Below, in pieces: positions 45,367 through 53,666 of a stretch of 64,000 nucleotides of DNA. Under the pieces are notes generated by a model that saw only the letters and a program-made list of their open reading frames with translations, was not told where the DNA came from and searched no databases. A program made the translations under genes and the position numbers. Source of the DNA: Chitinispirillales bacterium ANBcel5 (GTDB taxonomy: Bacteria > Fibrobacterota > Chitinivibrionia > Chitinivibrionales > Chitinispirillaceae); contig JARUKZ010000003.1 in the NCBI GenBank assembly GCA_029688955.1, positions 124,001 through 188,000 on the forward strand, given 5' to 3'. Every line of letters starts with the position of its first letter. The first letter of the stretch is position 1.

Positions 45367-45744
45367 CCCCTGTTCCTCACTGTTTCACTCCTGTTCCTCA
45401 CTGTTTTACTCCTGTTCCTCACTGTTTTACCCGTGTTCCTCACTGTTTTACCCGTGTTCCTCACTGTTTAACCCATGTTCCTCACTGTTTGGCCTGTGTT
45501 CCTCACTGTTTGGCCTGTGTTCCTCACTGTTTGGCCTGTGTTCCTCACTGTTTGGCCTGTGTTCCTCACTGTTTGGCCTGTGTTCCTCACTGTTTGGCCT
45601 GTGTTCCTCACTTTTTGGTCTCTGTTTTACACTGTTTGACCTGTGTTTTACACTGTTTAACCTTCGTTTCACACTGTTTGACCTGTGTTTTACACTGTTT
45701 GGCCTTCGTTTCACACTGTTTGGCCTCTGTTTCACACTGTTTGA
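45367..45744 (+). repeat. Array B: 18 tandem copies of a 21-bp repeat, inverted relative to A
   Basis: Consensus CTGTTTGGCCTGTGTTCCTCA, 18 units (the last six diverged to TTTCACACTG/TTTTACACTG forms). Its core GTGTTCCTCACTG is the exact reverse complement of CAGTGAGGAACAC in array A. A and B together form a large imperfect inverted repeat of about 730 bases with the turn at 45349-45366. Confidence 0.9.
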
Positions 45745-46101
45745 ACCAGCCCCCGGTACGGTCTGCAATAAACAGTGTAAGCTATAAACGATGTAAAATC
45801 ATGGTATTAAAATGTGCCTGAAAGATTTCCTAACCGGATAATCCTAGTATTCGGATGATAGCTGAAAAGATGTTGAAGCAGTTTTAACTGTGCTGTCGTG
45901 GTATTTCTATGGTCGGTAAAAACATGTTACCGAAAAGAGGCATAAGCAGTTACATTAATGCTAATTACAAGATTTTTGAGCAAAATATTTACACTTTCTG
46001 GACCTTTACCTATATTAATACACTAAATTGGCGTGCTAAGAATAGAGATCGAATCCCCTTGGCACAGGGGGCAGTTGTAGAGCAGCTCTGTTTAACAACG
46101 T
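45745..46101. other. Intergenic, no supported gene
   Basis: A 64-codon plus-strand ORF (45909-46103) has no ribosome site or recognisable content. No other element seen. Confidence 0.4.
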
Positions 46102-46284
46102 AAGTACACAGGTGCGAACGGAAGTGAGCCCCACGAGAAAAAGTTAGGGACATCGATCCGCCCCGATCACCGGCTCGTGAGTGTTTTCGCCGGTCTTTTT
46201 TTCCGGGCCATCGAGTCCGCGAGTTTGGCCCCTCCCCGGCTAAATCACGAACAGAAGAGCCGGTGCGGGGCTCCCAGGGCGTTC
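46102..46284 (+). repeat. 183-bp dispersed repeat, copy 1
   Basis: Begins AAGTACACAGGTGCGAACGG and ends at GGGCGTTC. Copy 2 lies at 46578-46761 with more than 90 percent identity by eye. Contains inverted segments around CGATCACCGGCTCGTGAGTG and ACCGGCG. GC-rich relative to its surroundings. It looks like a genome-wide dispersed repeat. Confidence 0.75.
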
Positions 46285-46288
46285 TTTG

Positions 46289-46320
46289 CCTACTTTCTTT
46301 GGCCCTGGAAAGAAAGTAGG
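46289..46320. other. Perfect 12-bp hairpin
   Basis: CCTACTTTCTTT and AAAGAAAGTAGG form a perfect stem with an eight-base loop, immediately after the repeat copy 1; it is absent after copy 2. Palindromes of this form occur in many Gram-negative repeat elements. Strand-neutral. Confidence 0.7.
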
Positions 46321-46577
46321 TCGCCGAAGGCAGTCAAAGGATGAAGTAAATCTAAAATTGAAAAAAGAACGTAACCCGGGAACGTTATAGTCGATAGTTC
46401 GGCGTAAAGCTCCGTCCTGGCGCTTAAAGATAATACAACTTGAGATACTTGCAAAACCAAATAACAATTGTTTGATTTGAAAAGAATAGCGAAAAAATTA
46501 ACAGAAGAAATTTGATCATAATTTCATAGGTGAAGATGTACAAGATAAACAAGTCTGAATATTTGCTAAGGCAAAGA

Positions 46578-46761
46578 AAGTACACAGGTGCGAACGGAAG
46601 TGAGCCCCACGAGAAAAAGTTAGAGACATCGATCCGCCCCGATCACCGGCTCGTGAGTGTTTTCGCCGGTCTTTTTCCCTGGGGCCATCGAGTCCGCGAG
46701 TTTGGCCCCTCCCCGGCGAAAACACGAACAGAGGAGCCGGTGCGGGGCTCTTAGGGCGTTC
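46578..46761 (+). repeat. 183-bp dispersed repeat, copy 2
   Basis: Same boundaries as copy 1 (AAGTACACAGG ... GGGCGTTC) and the same orientation. Minor substitutions and small length changes near TTTTTCCCTGGGGCCATCG. Confidence 0.75.
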
Positions 46762-46995
46762 GTTAATGCAGTGTGCCCTATTGTCCAAAACACTATGCGG
46801 TAACCAAGGGTAAGTCAATGAGGTATTTTAGTAATTAGTTCTATATCTGCTTTATAAACCAAAACTCCTGATGAATGATGGACCGACATAGCGTCGCCGA
46901 CTAAACTTTCCCAACCCTGGTACACCATCACCTCTGGCGAATTCTATTTTACCAGATTACCTCTCTTGAAAACTAAACCCATGGGACTACACACT

Positions 46996-47790
46996 ATGAA
47001 GCTCTTTCAGGTAGATTCATTTACATCACAACCCTTTTCTGGTAATCCTGCAGGTGTATGTATTGCGGACAAAGAGATCAGCGAGCCCACAATGCAGAAC
47101 ATCGCAGCAGAAATAAACTGCTCAGAAACAGCCTTTTTAAAACGGGTGGATAACGGGTACTCTATCCGTTTTTTTACCCCTACTCAGGAAGTAGATCTCT
47201 GTGGCCATGCTACCCTTGCTTCATCCCACATTCTCTTTGAGCTGGGGTTGGAAAAGAGGGATGCCGGAATCCTTTTCCACGCAAATAACGATGACATTCC
47301 GGTTAACTGTAATGACGGATGGATCTCTATGGGATTTCCCAAAGATCATCTCATTGATGAAACGCTGCCGGTTCCCATCCAAAGTGCGCTCGGTTTTTCA
47401 GACGGGGTTGTGGCAGTAAAAAAGAGCATCAAAATGGACAGGTATCTGATTGAGGTGGATTCTCAGAAAAGGGTTTTGGAGGCAAATCCCGATTTACCGG
47501 CACTGAAATCATCACGTACCATCGTTAGTGTTACCAGCCGTTCCCGGGAAAACAAATATGATTTCGTATCCCGCTTTTTTGCCCCCCACGCGGGCATTCC
47601 TGAAGACCCGGTCACCGGCTCTGCACATACTTCTTTGGGAGAGTACTGGAGTGGTAAACTTAACAAGAACTCGCTGACTGGTTTTCAGCTTTCAAAGCGT
47701 GGCGGTGAAGTCAGGGTTGATGTTGAGGACAAGCATAACAAAATCATGGGTAAAGCAGTTACGCTGTTTAAAATAGAGCCGCTTTTTTAA
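46996..47790 (+). CDS. PhzF-family isomerase-like protein
   Basis: 264 residues from ATG at 46996 (MKLFQVDSFTSQPFSGNPAGV), where the family normally begins; a TTG-initiated frame extends ten codons upstream. PhzF proteins share the diaminopimelate-epimerase fold. Markers: NPAGVCIADKEI, AEINCSETAFL (catalytic Glu), FTPTQEVDLCGHATLAS, and RFFAPHAGIPEDPVTGSAHTSLGEYW. The substrate is not predictable. A 5'-close AraC-family gene follows by 21 bases, suggesting regulation of or with it. Confidence 0.92.
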   Translation: MKLFQVDSFTSQPFSGNPAGVCIADKEISEPTMQNIAAEINCSETAFLKRVDNGYSIRFFTPTQEVDLCGHATLASSHILFELGLEKRDAGILFHANNDDIPVNCNDGWISMGFPKDHLIDETLPVPIQSALGFSDGVVAVKKSIKMDRYLIEVDSQKRVLEANPDLPALKSSRTIVSVTSRSRENKYDFVSRFFAPHAGIPEDPVTGSAHTSLGEYWSGKLNKNSLTGFQLSKRGGEVRVDVEDKHNKIMGKAVTLFKIEPLF

Positions 47791-47811
47791 AATCGGCTAT
47801 AAAGGGTTACT

Positions 47812-48807
47812 ATGAATCTCACCCCACAGCACAGAGAGTATATAGCGCGAATTAACCGCGCCATGGACCACATACAAAAGAATTTCCACAACCAGCTTCA
47901 GCTTAAGGAGATAGCGGCTGTAGCTAACTTTTCACCATTTCATTTTCACCGGTTATTTAAGGGGTTGGTTGGAGAAACGCTTACGAGCTATATTCAGCGT
48001 CTTCGGGTAGAGATGGCAGCATCTATGCTCCTGAATAGCCCCAACGCTTCCATTACAGCGATCGCCTTTGACTGTGGATTCTCCGGCTCCTCAGCGTTTG
48101 CCCGCCTCTTTAAAGATCATTTCGGTATGAGTGCGTCCAAATGGCGTGATGGGGGAGCAGTGGAATACTTATTGAATCGCAAGAATGGTAAAGCGAATAG
48201 CAATAACTGCAAAGACTATCCTGCACGGGAAGGGTATATTAACTGCAAAGAAGAGCCCCGGGACCTCTTCACTGAATCTACCCTTAGTGAGTTTGAAAGG
48301 AGGCAGGTTATGCCTGTACCAAAAAGTGTTGAAGTTAAAGAGATCTCTCCTATGACTGTAGCCTACGTTCGTCACATCGGCCCCTACAAAGGTGATTCTT
48401 CGCTTTTCCAGAGTATGTTTGAAAAACTAAGTTCCTGGGCCGGACCACGAGGGCTCTTCAAGCAGCCTGATCTTAAAGTTCTCTCTGTTTATCATGATGA
48501 TCCCTCTGTTACGGATGAAAAAAATCTCAGGGTAAGTATGTGTATTACAGTTCCCGACACTACTGAAGTCGGTGGGGAGATTGGAAAAATGACCATTGAT
48601 GGGGGCAAATATGCTGTGGCCCACTTTGAAATTACCGTTGATGAGTATGAGAAAGCCTGGGATTATGTATTTGGTGAGTGGATGCCAAAGAGTGGCTATC
48701 AACCTGGAAATGGTCCCTGTTATGAACTAATGCTTAACAACCCTGAAGAGCATCCGGAAGAGAAACACGTGATTAAAATCCATGTTCCTGTTAAGCCTTT
48801 GCAGTAA
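47812..48807 (+). CDS. AraC-family regulator with GyrI-like effector domain
   Basis: 331 residues. The N-terminal AraC DNA-binding domain has two helix-turn-helices (LQLKEIAAVANFSPFHFHR; ITAIAFDCGFSGSSAFARLF). The C-terminal domain (about 170-331; VKEISPMTVAYVRHIGPYKG ... GKYAVAHFEITVDEYEKAWDYVF) is GyrI-like and binds small ligands, often multidrug-like. It lies 21 bases after the PhzF gene. Followed by a strong terminator. Confidence 0.93.
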   Translation: MNLTPQHREYIARINRAMDHIQKNFHNQLQLKEIAAVANFSPFHFHRLFKGLVGETLTSYIQRLRVEMAASMLLNSPNASITAIAFDCGFSGSSAFARLFKDHFGMSASKWRDGGAVEYLLNRKNGKANSNNCKDYPAREGYINCKEEPRDLFTESTLSEFERRQVMPVPKSVEVKEISPMTVAYVRHIGPYKGDSSLFQSMFEKLSSWAGPRGLFKQPDLKVLSVYHDDPSVTDEKNLRVSMCITVPDTTEVGGEIGKMTIDGGKYAVAHFEITVDEYEKAWDYVFGEWMPKSGYQPGNGPCYELMLNNPEEHPEEKHVIKIHVPVKPLQ

Positions 48808-48828
48808 GCTTTTCTTGTTGCAAGTTTT

Positions 48829-48854
48829 GGGGAGCATATTGCTCCCCTTTTTTT
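48829..48854 (+). terminator. Rho-independent terminator after the AraC gene
   Basis: GGGGAGCA-TAT-TGCTCCCC forms a perfect 8-bp stem followed by seven T. 22 bases after the stop codon at 48807. Confidence 0.92.
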
Positions 48855-49147
48855 AAATACACAAACATTTCTCATGGCACATTAGTTTAAAAAAGAGTAG
48901 TGTTTTTTGGGAGCTCTTTAACTCCCCCAAATGCTAATGAATGGGAAATAATCTTCTTTTTTTCTCCGACCTGCTATATGTGAAGAGTCGGAGTATAGTT
49001 AGTTTCTGTTCAGAAAATCCCTTTTTTCGTTTCTGCCTTCCCGGGAATGACGGATCGTCAGTATTTCATCTGTTCTAAACAGATACTAGTGAATTTCCGT
49101 AGTAACAAAATAACAAAAAAAATACCCTCTTAAAACTAACATCACTG
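48855..49147. other. Intergenic before the RADAR-like operon
   Basis: About 290 bases without an ORF. A second weak hairpin (TTTGGGAG ... CTCCCCCAAA) lies at about 48908-48935. Probably contains the promoter of the defence operon. Confidence 0.4.
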
Positions 49148-49183
49148 GATTGTTCTTTGCTCGCTCTTTTATTGTGAACAATC
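49148..49183 (+). promoter_or_regulatory. Inverted repeat upstream of the RADAR-like operon
   Basis: GATTGTTC (49148-49155) and GAACAATC (49176-49183) are perfect 8-bp arms separated by 20 bases, about 60 bases before the first gene's start. Candidate regulator-binding site or leader structure. Confidence 0.4.
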
Positions 49184-49244
49184 ACCGACTAACGTGGCAG
49201 AAGATCATATCAGATTGTAACAATACTTAAAGAGAACGTTTTGT

Positions 49245-50417
49245 ATGAACAACAAAACTTCAACTCCTAAACAGCACAAATTTCCCTACTTTAACCCCAG
49301 CACCCAAATTGTTTACTCCTTTTATCAACAAGCCAGAGAAGATTTTAACGTGTACCGTAAGCTGGAAAGAAACCAATCTGAAGAGGAACAGAAGGTGCTT
49401 GATGCATGCAAGTCACGTTTAGATATGGTCGAGAGAGCCTTGGTATCGTGTAATCCGCTGGAAAACACAAACTTTGTCTGGAGAACACTGCACCGGGTAA
49501 AGGAGGATTTTTTACTGCTGATGCCCGATGAGGAACTCCGGTCAGAGAGTTTAAAGATACGTACCGATCTGGAAAAATCATCATTACCAAAGAGCGTAAT
49601 AAATGCATGGGTAAAAAAATTGGATGATCTGATTGAGAAGCCCGGTTCACCTGATTCAAAAGCATCATTATCAATGAGGCTATTAAATGCGTCCAAAAGA
49701 ACATTGGATGATCTGATTAATGATCTAATAAGTGCAAATCAATCTCACAATCAGCAACACACTATTGAAAGATATGTATGCAGAGGGGCCTTGCGGGAGC
49801 TCAATGATTTTACCGATGAAAATTTCTGGGACATCTGGGTAAAAAAGTGGATGCAATTTGTTTATTCTGTGCTACTGGTGTTTTTGACCTATGTTTTATG
49901 GCGGATGGGAACAGTATCCACTTTGATATGTAAGGCATCCGGTGTGGAACCAGCAATTGTGCCGGTTTTGTTATTGGGTGCCATGGGTGGAATCACTAGC
50001 GGAATCCTCAGCTCGTCTCAGGAGCTTTTCTCCAAAGGCTCTTTCTGGATTCCCACAATCTACCATTCACTTTCACGCTCTTTGGTCGGAGGTATCACTG
50101 CCCTGGTTATCTTCTGGTTAATTATCGGTAACTTTCTGATATCGATCAGTCCACGGGTAATTATCTGCTGCAATGATCAGGTTGGAATCAGTAACCCCCA
50201 ACCTGACAGAACCACCGCATTGATTTCAATCAATACACCTGATCAGTCTGCATCCAGAATAGTGTTACTCCTCCTGCTATTCCTTGGTGGCTTTGCGGGA
50301 GACAAGTTATTAAAAAGCGTCTGTGACAAAGTGCTCGGAAACCTGTACCAGAAAGCAGAAAAAACCAAACAGAAAAACCCGGAGACCGTTGAACCAAATG
50401 GTGACGATCCAGTCTAA
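49245..50417 (+). CDS. Four-TM accessory membrane protein of the RADAR-like operon
   Basis: 390 residues. The N-terminal 200 residues are soluble, helical and charged. Then come four membrane segments: about 206-226 (WMQFVYSVLLVFLTYVLW), 237-262 (LLLGAMGGITSGILSS), 275-300 (LVGGITALVIFWLIIGNFLI), and 335-352 (VLLLLLFLGGFAGDKLL). A hydrophilic loop lies between segments 3 and 4 and a short charged tail ends the protein. The GAMGGITSG ... LFLGGFAGDKLL pattern recurs in small membrane proteins of defence loci. It is 225 bases upstream of rdrA-like gene in the same direction. RADAR loci often carry a membrane accessory, but I cannot assign this one to a named class (RdrD/SLATT, Csx27-like). Confidence 0.65.
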   Translation: MNNKTSTPKQHKFPYFNPSTQIVYSFYQQAREDFNVYRKLERNQSEEEQKVLDACKSRLDMVERALVSCNPLENTNFVWRTLHRVKEDFLLLMPDEELRSESLKIRTDLEKSSLPKSVINAWVKKLDDLIEKPGSPDSKASLSMRLLNASKRTLDDLINDLISANQSHNQQHTIERYVCRGALRELNDFTDENFWDIWVKKWMQFVYSVLLVFLTYVLWRMGTVSTLICKASGVEPAIVPVLLLGAMGGITSGILSSSQELFSKGSFWIPTIYHSLSRSLVGGITALVIFWLIIGNFLISISPRVIICCNDQVGISNPQPDRTTALISINTPDQSASRIVLLLLLFLGGFAGDKLLKSVCDKVLGNLYQKAEKTKQKNPETVEPNGDDPV

Positions 50418-50642
50418 ACCGTTTAGCAGTCATTGCGGTTTAAAACCGGAAATGAAGGGGATTTATCCTCCTGAAATGTTTATCATGTTGTAATCGTTAT
50501 ATAAACCACTGAAGGGTATACTTATTGCAATCAAGTTGATGAATCCACACCTTTTTTCATCAACCTTTCCATGGAAACGTCAAAACAATCACTGTCTCTT
50601 TCCTAAAAACAGAATTGTTTTTTAAATATAGGAGGAGTCGCA

Positions 50643-53600
50643 ATGTCACAAAAGGAATCAAGCTCGCCAGGAACAAATATGAATATCTATACTCCAACCC
50701 CCGAAGCGAAGGCTTTGGAGTGGGACGCACTTTGCCCCAGTACTAAGAAGGCTCTGGAAAAGATAATCCATTGGTTAAACGCGGCTTCTGATGCAAACCA
50801 GGGATTAAATAATAAGGACCAAAAAGGGGCATCTAAATACGAAGCGCCCTCCACCAGTATTCTTGTAGCAGGGGATCGGGGATCGGGAAAAACCACAGTC
50901 CTGTTATCCGCTGCATATATGTACAGTTCAGCAACGAAAAAAAGAAATTGTTTTCTGGACACACTGTGCTATAAAAATGGCTTAAATTACCCGATCAGAA
51001 AACCATTGGAAAACTCCTATGAAAAAGTAACATGGCTCAACACACTTGATCTGGAGCCGCTGCAACCGGACAGTAATCTTCTGGCTGCAATGCTTGTGCG
51101 AATCCGTGAAGTAGTTCAAGGGCTGGATTACGATGATAGTGATGGGTGTGCTGAGACCAGGAAACGTCGCCCCTCAATCCTTGAGGGTGATCTGGGAACG
51201 GAAGCGAGTTTAAACCAGCTTATTACTGAAGCGACCTACATGTGGGAAGGTGCTCACGATGGGAAGTCCCGATCGGAAAAAGCATCAGAGCAGATAAAGG
51301 CCGCAGAGATCTATGCAAATTTCCAGCACAAATTTAAAAAAACCATGGAGAACACTATCTGCTTGATGAAAGAGAGGAGAAAGCAGGCCGAATTGTTTGT
51401 GTTTCCCATCGACAATGTCGACAGAAGTATCGAACATATATCCAACATTTCCAAGTTGATCCGTCTGGCTGCAAGTCACCGCATTTGGTTTATTCTGGCT
51501 GCTGTGCGTCCCGATTATCAGCTCTTTCTGGAGCGCTCCTTTCAAAATGAGCTCTTAAAGGGATCGATGGGGGGTAATGCATCAAACTGGGATCAGACCC
51601 AGGCGATAGCACGAAGGCAGGCTGCGACTTCCATGAGGCGCTCACTGCCTGAAAAGTACCAGATTCTTATTAAGCCCCTTGAACCTGAGTACTGCTGGAA
51701 TTTTTCTGATGGCAGGGAGTTACAGCAGCCTCCAGAAAATCAGACGGTGACCAGGGAGTTACTCAGAAAAACCTTCTGTGAAAATAAAGAAGAATCAAAG
51801 TTGCTTGAGGAACTTTGTGAGAAGGTGGGTATGAAGAATAGAGGGAAGAGGCTCTGTGATCAACTCAGTGAAGTTGAACTTTGTTTAGATGCTAAAACTT
51901 GTTCAGATGATAAGCTGAGAAGTTTTAAGACGCTTGCTGATCTTTTCACTATCCCCAGATCACGAGTTGCAACACACCAATGCTTAAAAAAAATCGGGTT
52001 AAAGTTCAACAACGATAGGCAAATTTTGGTTGATGCGAAAGATGTAAAGCAAATAGACTGGATAAAACGTTGTTTTCAAGTAATTGGATATAAGCTGACA
52101 TATGAGGTCTTTTGCAAAAGCGATAACAAAAAACCATCCGAAACGCATGAGTTTAAGCTGAACAAACAGGAGCCAATTTTTACCGGTGCGGGAAAAATGG
52201 CTCTTGGATTATCAATGCGTACACTTCTGGATCTCAAGGCAACTATATCTGTCAGTAAAACAGATGAAGAAAAAGAGGGCGAAAGTGCAGTTGAAGTAGC
52301 GGTGAAAATGCTTCGCAATGCCATTGATGAAAGCGACATTCCGTTTTGGGCAAGTGATCAGCTTCTCAGTCGAATCGTGCGTAAAAACTCAGATGGCAAA
52401 TGGGTCCTGGATTTGTCCGATAATCCGATCGAAAAATTCGAACAGACACCACAATTCAATCAAATCTATATCCCGGAAAATATCAAAAAGTATAATTCCG
52501 ATTGTAATGTGAAGGAGAAAAAAGCACAATATGATCCAGAGGTAAACTTTATTATTGAAGAGTCCCTTAAGTGTCAGCATTTTCCGGACCTTGTTCTCCA
52601 ACTGCGTAATTTGGAAAAGGTGAAAGGGGAAAAGGACAGCATTCCTTTACCAACTGTTATTACGGGATGGTTCATGATCCTTCATGATATACTGAAGCTG
52701 CGCGATGAACAGCGGGTGATATCTGATAAAAACCTGCCTAACGAGGTTTTTCCGGCTGTGGTAAAGAAAATCCACAAACTGATCTTTAACAACTGTTTGG
52801 AACCTGTCAAATTAGTTTTCGGCTGGAAGCCTCCTGAATGGCGCACCTTCGTTGAACACTTCTTGTTCGCTGAACTGTGGACTACCATAATTCACAACCT
52901 TGAATCGTGTATAAAAAAGCAGAGAGAAGAGCAGATAGAAGAGCCGGAAGAATTAGAGAAAAAAAAGCTAGAAAGGCTGGAATCAGAACAGAAGGAAAAA
53001 AAACTGCCAGATGAACAATACAAAAAGCGCAGAGATAGTTTGATAAAAGAGCTGAAATTACCACAATCAGAAAAGCAGAAAGAAACCAAAAAGAAAATCG
53101 GCCGTATTCTTCGCCTGGCCTGGGTCGAATGTATCTGCATAGTATTTTCGAAAAAAACACCCACTCCCCTTGATACACTCGTCAGTCCCTATAAGTTCTG
53201 TAATTATGAATTAGATGAAATTGCCGATAAGGTAAAGGTGAAACTTAAAACGTTGGTCAACGATTTGGAGAATGAGTTGTTCGGGTATAGAAAAAATCCC
53301 CAATCGGACTGGCTTTTAAAGGAACTTCCTCTCTTTTTAGGACCTGAATACTCACATTTAGATAAAAAGGGTGAGGATTGTTGGTGTAAAAAGAGAATTT
53401 GGTCATGGTTAGAGGATGAATTCAGTAAATTAGAAGAAAACTGGAAAGAATATGAGACTGGGCTGAATGCTTTGCGGGAGGAAAAAGTCAGATCGGCAAT
53501 TTCAGAGAGTTTAGGCCTTGGAGAGAATGATTGCTCTTCAAAGGATAAATCTTATGAAGAGAGAAAAGATGACGATCTGAAAATTAAAAACATCATGAAA

Positions 53601-53654
53601 GACTGGTTTAAAGCTACTAAGGAAGATGATAAATTCTGGAGTCAACGCAATTAG
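50643..53654 (+). CDS. rdrA: RdrA-like RADAR ATPase
   Basis: 1003 residues, cytosolic. Walker A GDRGSGKTT at 77-85; Walker B-like LFVFPIDNVD at about 251-260; a sensor-like RIWFILAAVRPDYQLFLERSF follows at about 278-298. The long charged C-terminal region is helical. RdrA is a AAA/STAND-like ATPase that forms a ring and works with the RdrB deaminase. Identification rests on the ATPase plus the adjacent giant deaminase-domain gene; RdrA sequences are too divergent for me to name a motif outside the P-loop. Strong ribosome site (AGGAGG before ATG). The downstream gene begins 13 bases after its stop. Confidence 0.8.
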   Translation: MSQKESSSPGTNMNIYTPTPEAKALEWDALCPSTKKALEKIIHWLNAASDANQGLNNKDQKGASKYEAPSTSILVAGDRGSGKTTVLLSAAYMYSSATKKRNCFLDTLCYKNGLNYPIRKPLENSYEKVTWLNTLDLEPLQPDSNLLAAMLVRIREVVQGLDYDDSDGCAETRKRRPSILEGDLGTEASLNQLITEATYMWEGAHDGKSRSEKASEQIKAAEIYANFQHKFKKTMENTICLMKERRKQAELFVFPIDNVDRSIEHISNISKLIRLAASHRIWFILAAVRPDYQLFLERSFQNELLKGSMGGNASNWDQTQAIARRQAATSMRRSLPEKYQILIKPLEPEYCWNFSDGRELQQPPENQTVTRELLRKTFCENKEESKLLEELCEKVGMKNRGKRLCDQLSEVELCLDAKTCSDDKLRSFKTLADLFTIPRSRVATHQCLKKIGLKFNNDRQILVDAKDVKQIDWIKRCFQVIGYKLTYEVFCKSDNKKPSETHEFKLNKQEPIFTGAGKMALGLSMRTLLDLKATISVSKTDEEKEGESAVEVAVKMLRNAIDESDIPFWASDQLLSRIVRKNSDGKWVLDLSDNPIEKFEQTPQFNQIYIPENIKKYNSDCNVKEKKAQYDPEVNFIIEESLKCQHFPDLVLQLRNLEKVKGEKDSIPLPTVITGWFMILHDILKLRDEQRVISDKNLPNEVFPAVVKKIHKLIFNNCLEPVKLVFGWKPPEWRTFVEHFLFAELWTTIIHNLESCIKKQREEQIEEPEELEKKKLERLESEQKEKKLPDEQYKKRRDSLIKELKLPQSEKQKETKKKIGRILRLAWVECICIVFSKKTPTPLDTLVSPYKFCNYELDEIADKVKVKLKTLVNDLENELFGYRKNPQSDWLLKELPLFLGPEYSHLDKKGEDCWCKKRIWSWLEDEFSKLEENWKEYETGLNALREEKVRSAISESLGLGENDCSSKDKSYEERKDDDLKIKNIMKDWFKATKEDDKFWSQRN

Positions 53655-53666
53655 AAGGAGAGATAA

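Noticed and set aside
45013-45744. CRISPR array
   Set aside because: Repeats are contiguous with no unique spacers, and no cas genes are in the window.
44999-45821. Long ORFs on both strands in the 21-bp repeat arrays (AVRNTPC, CSEEHPL, CSSLFG heptads)
   Set aside because: The 21-bp unit keeps frames open on both strands automatically; no ribosome site or domain, and opposed arrays would need to encode a protein by chance.
45909-46103. 64-codon ORF after the arrays
   Set aside because: No ribosome site, no recognisable content; ends inside the 183-bp repeat.
46516-46818. 100-codon minus-strand ORF across repeat copy 2 (and the 75-codon one near 46240)
   Set aside because: Product derives from the repeat and has no protein-like domain; typical junk frames of GC-rich dispersed repeats.
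46966-46995. TTG start for the PhzF gene
   Set aside because: The family begins at MKLFQVDSF-like sequence; no ribosome site precedes the TTG.
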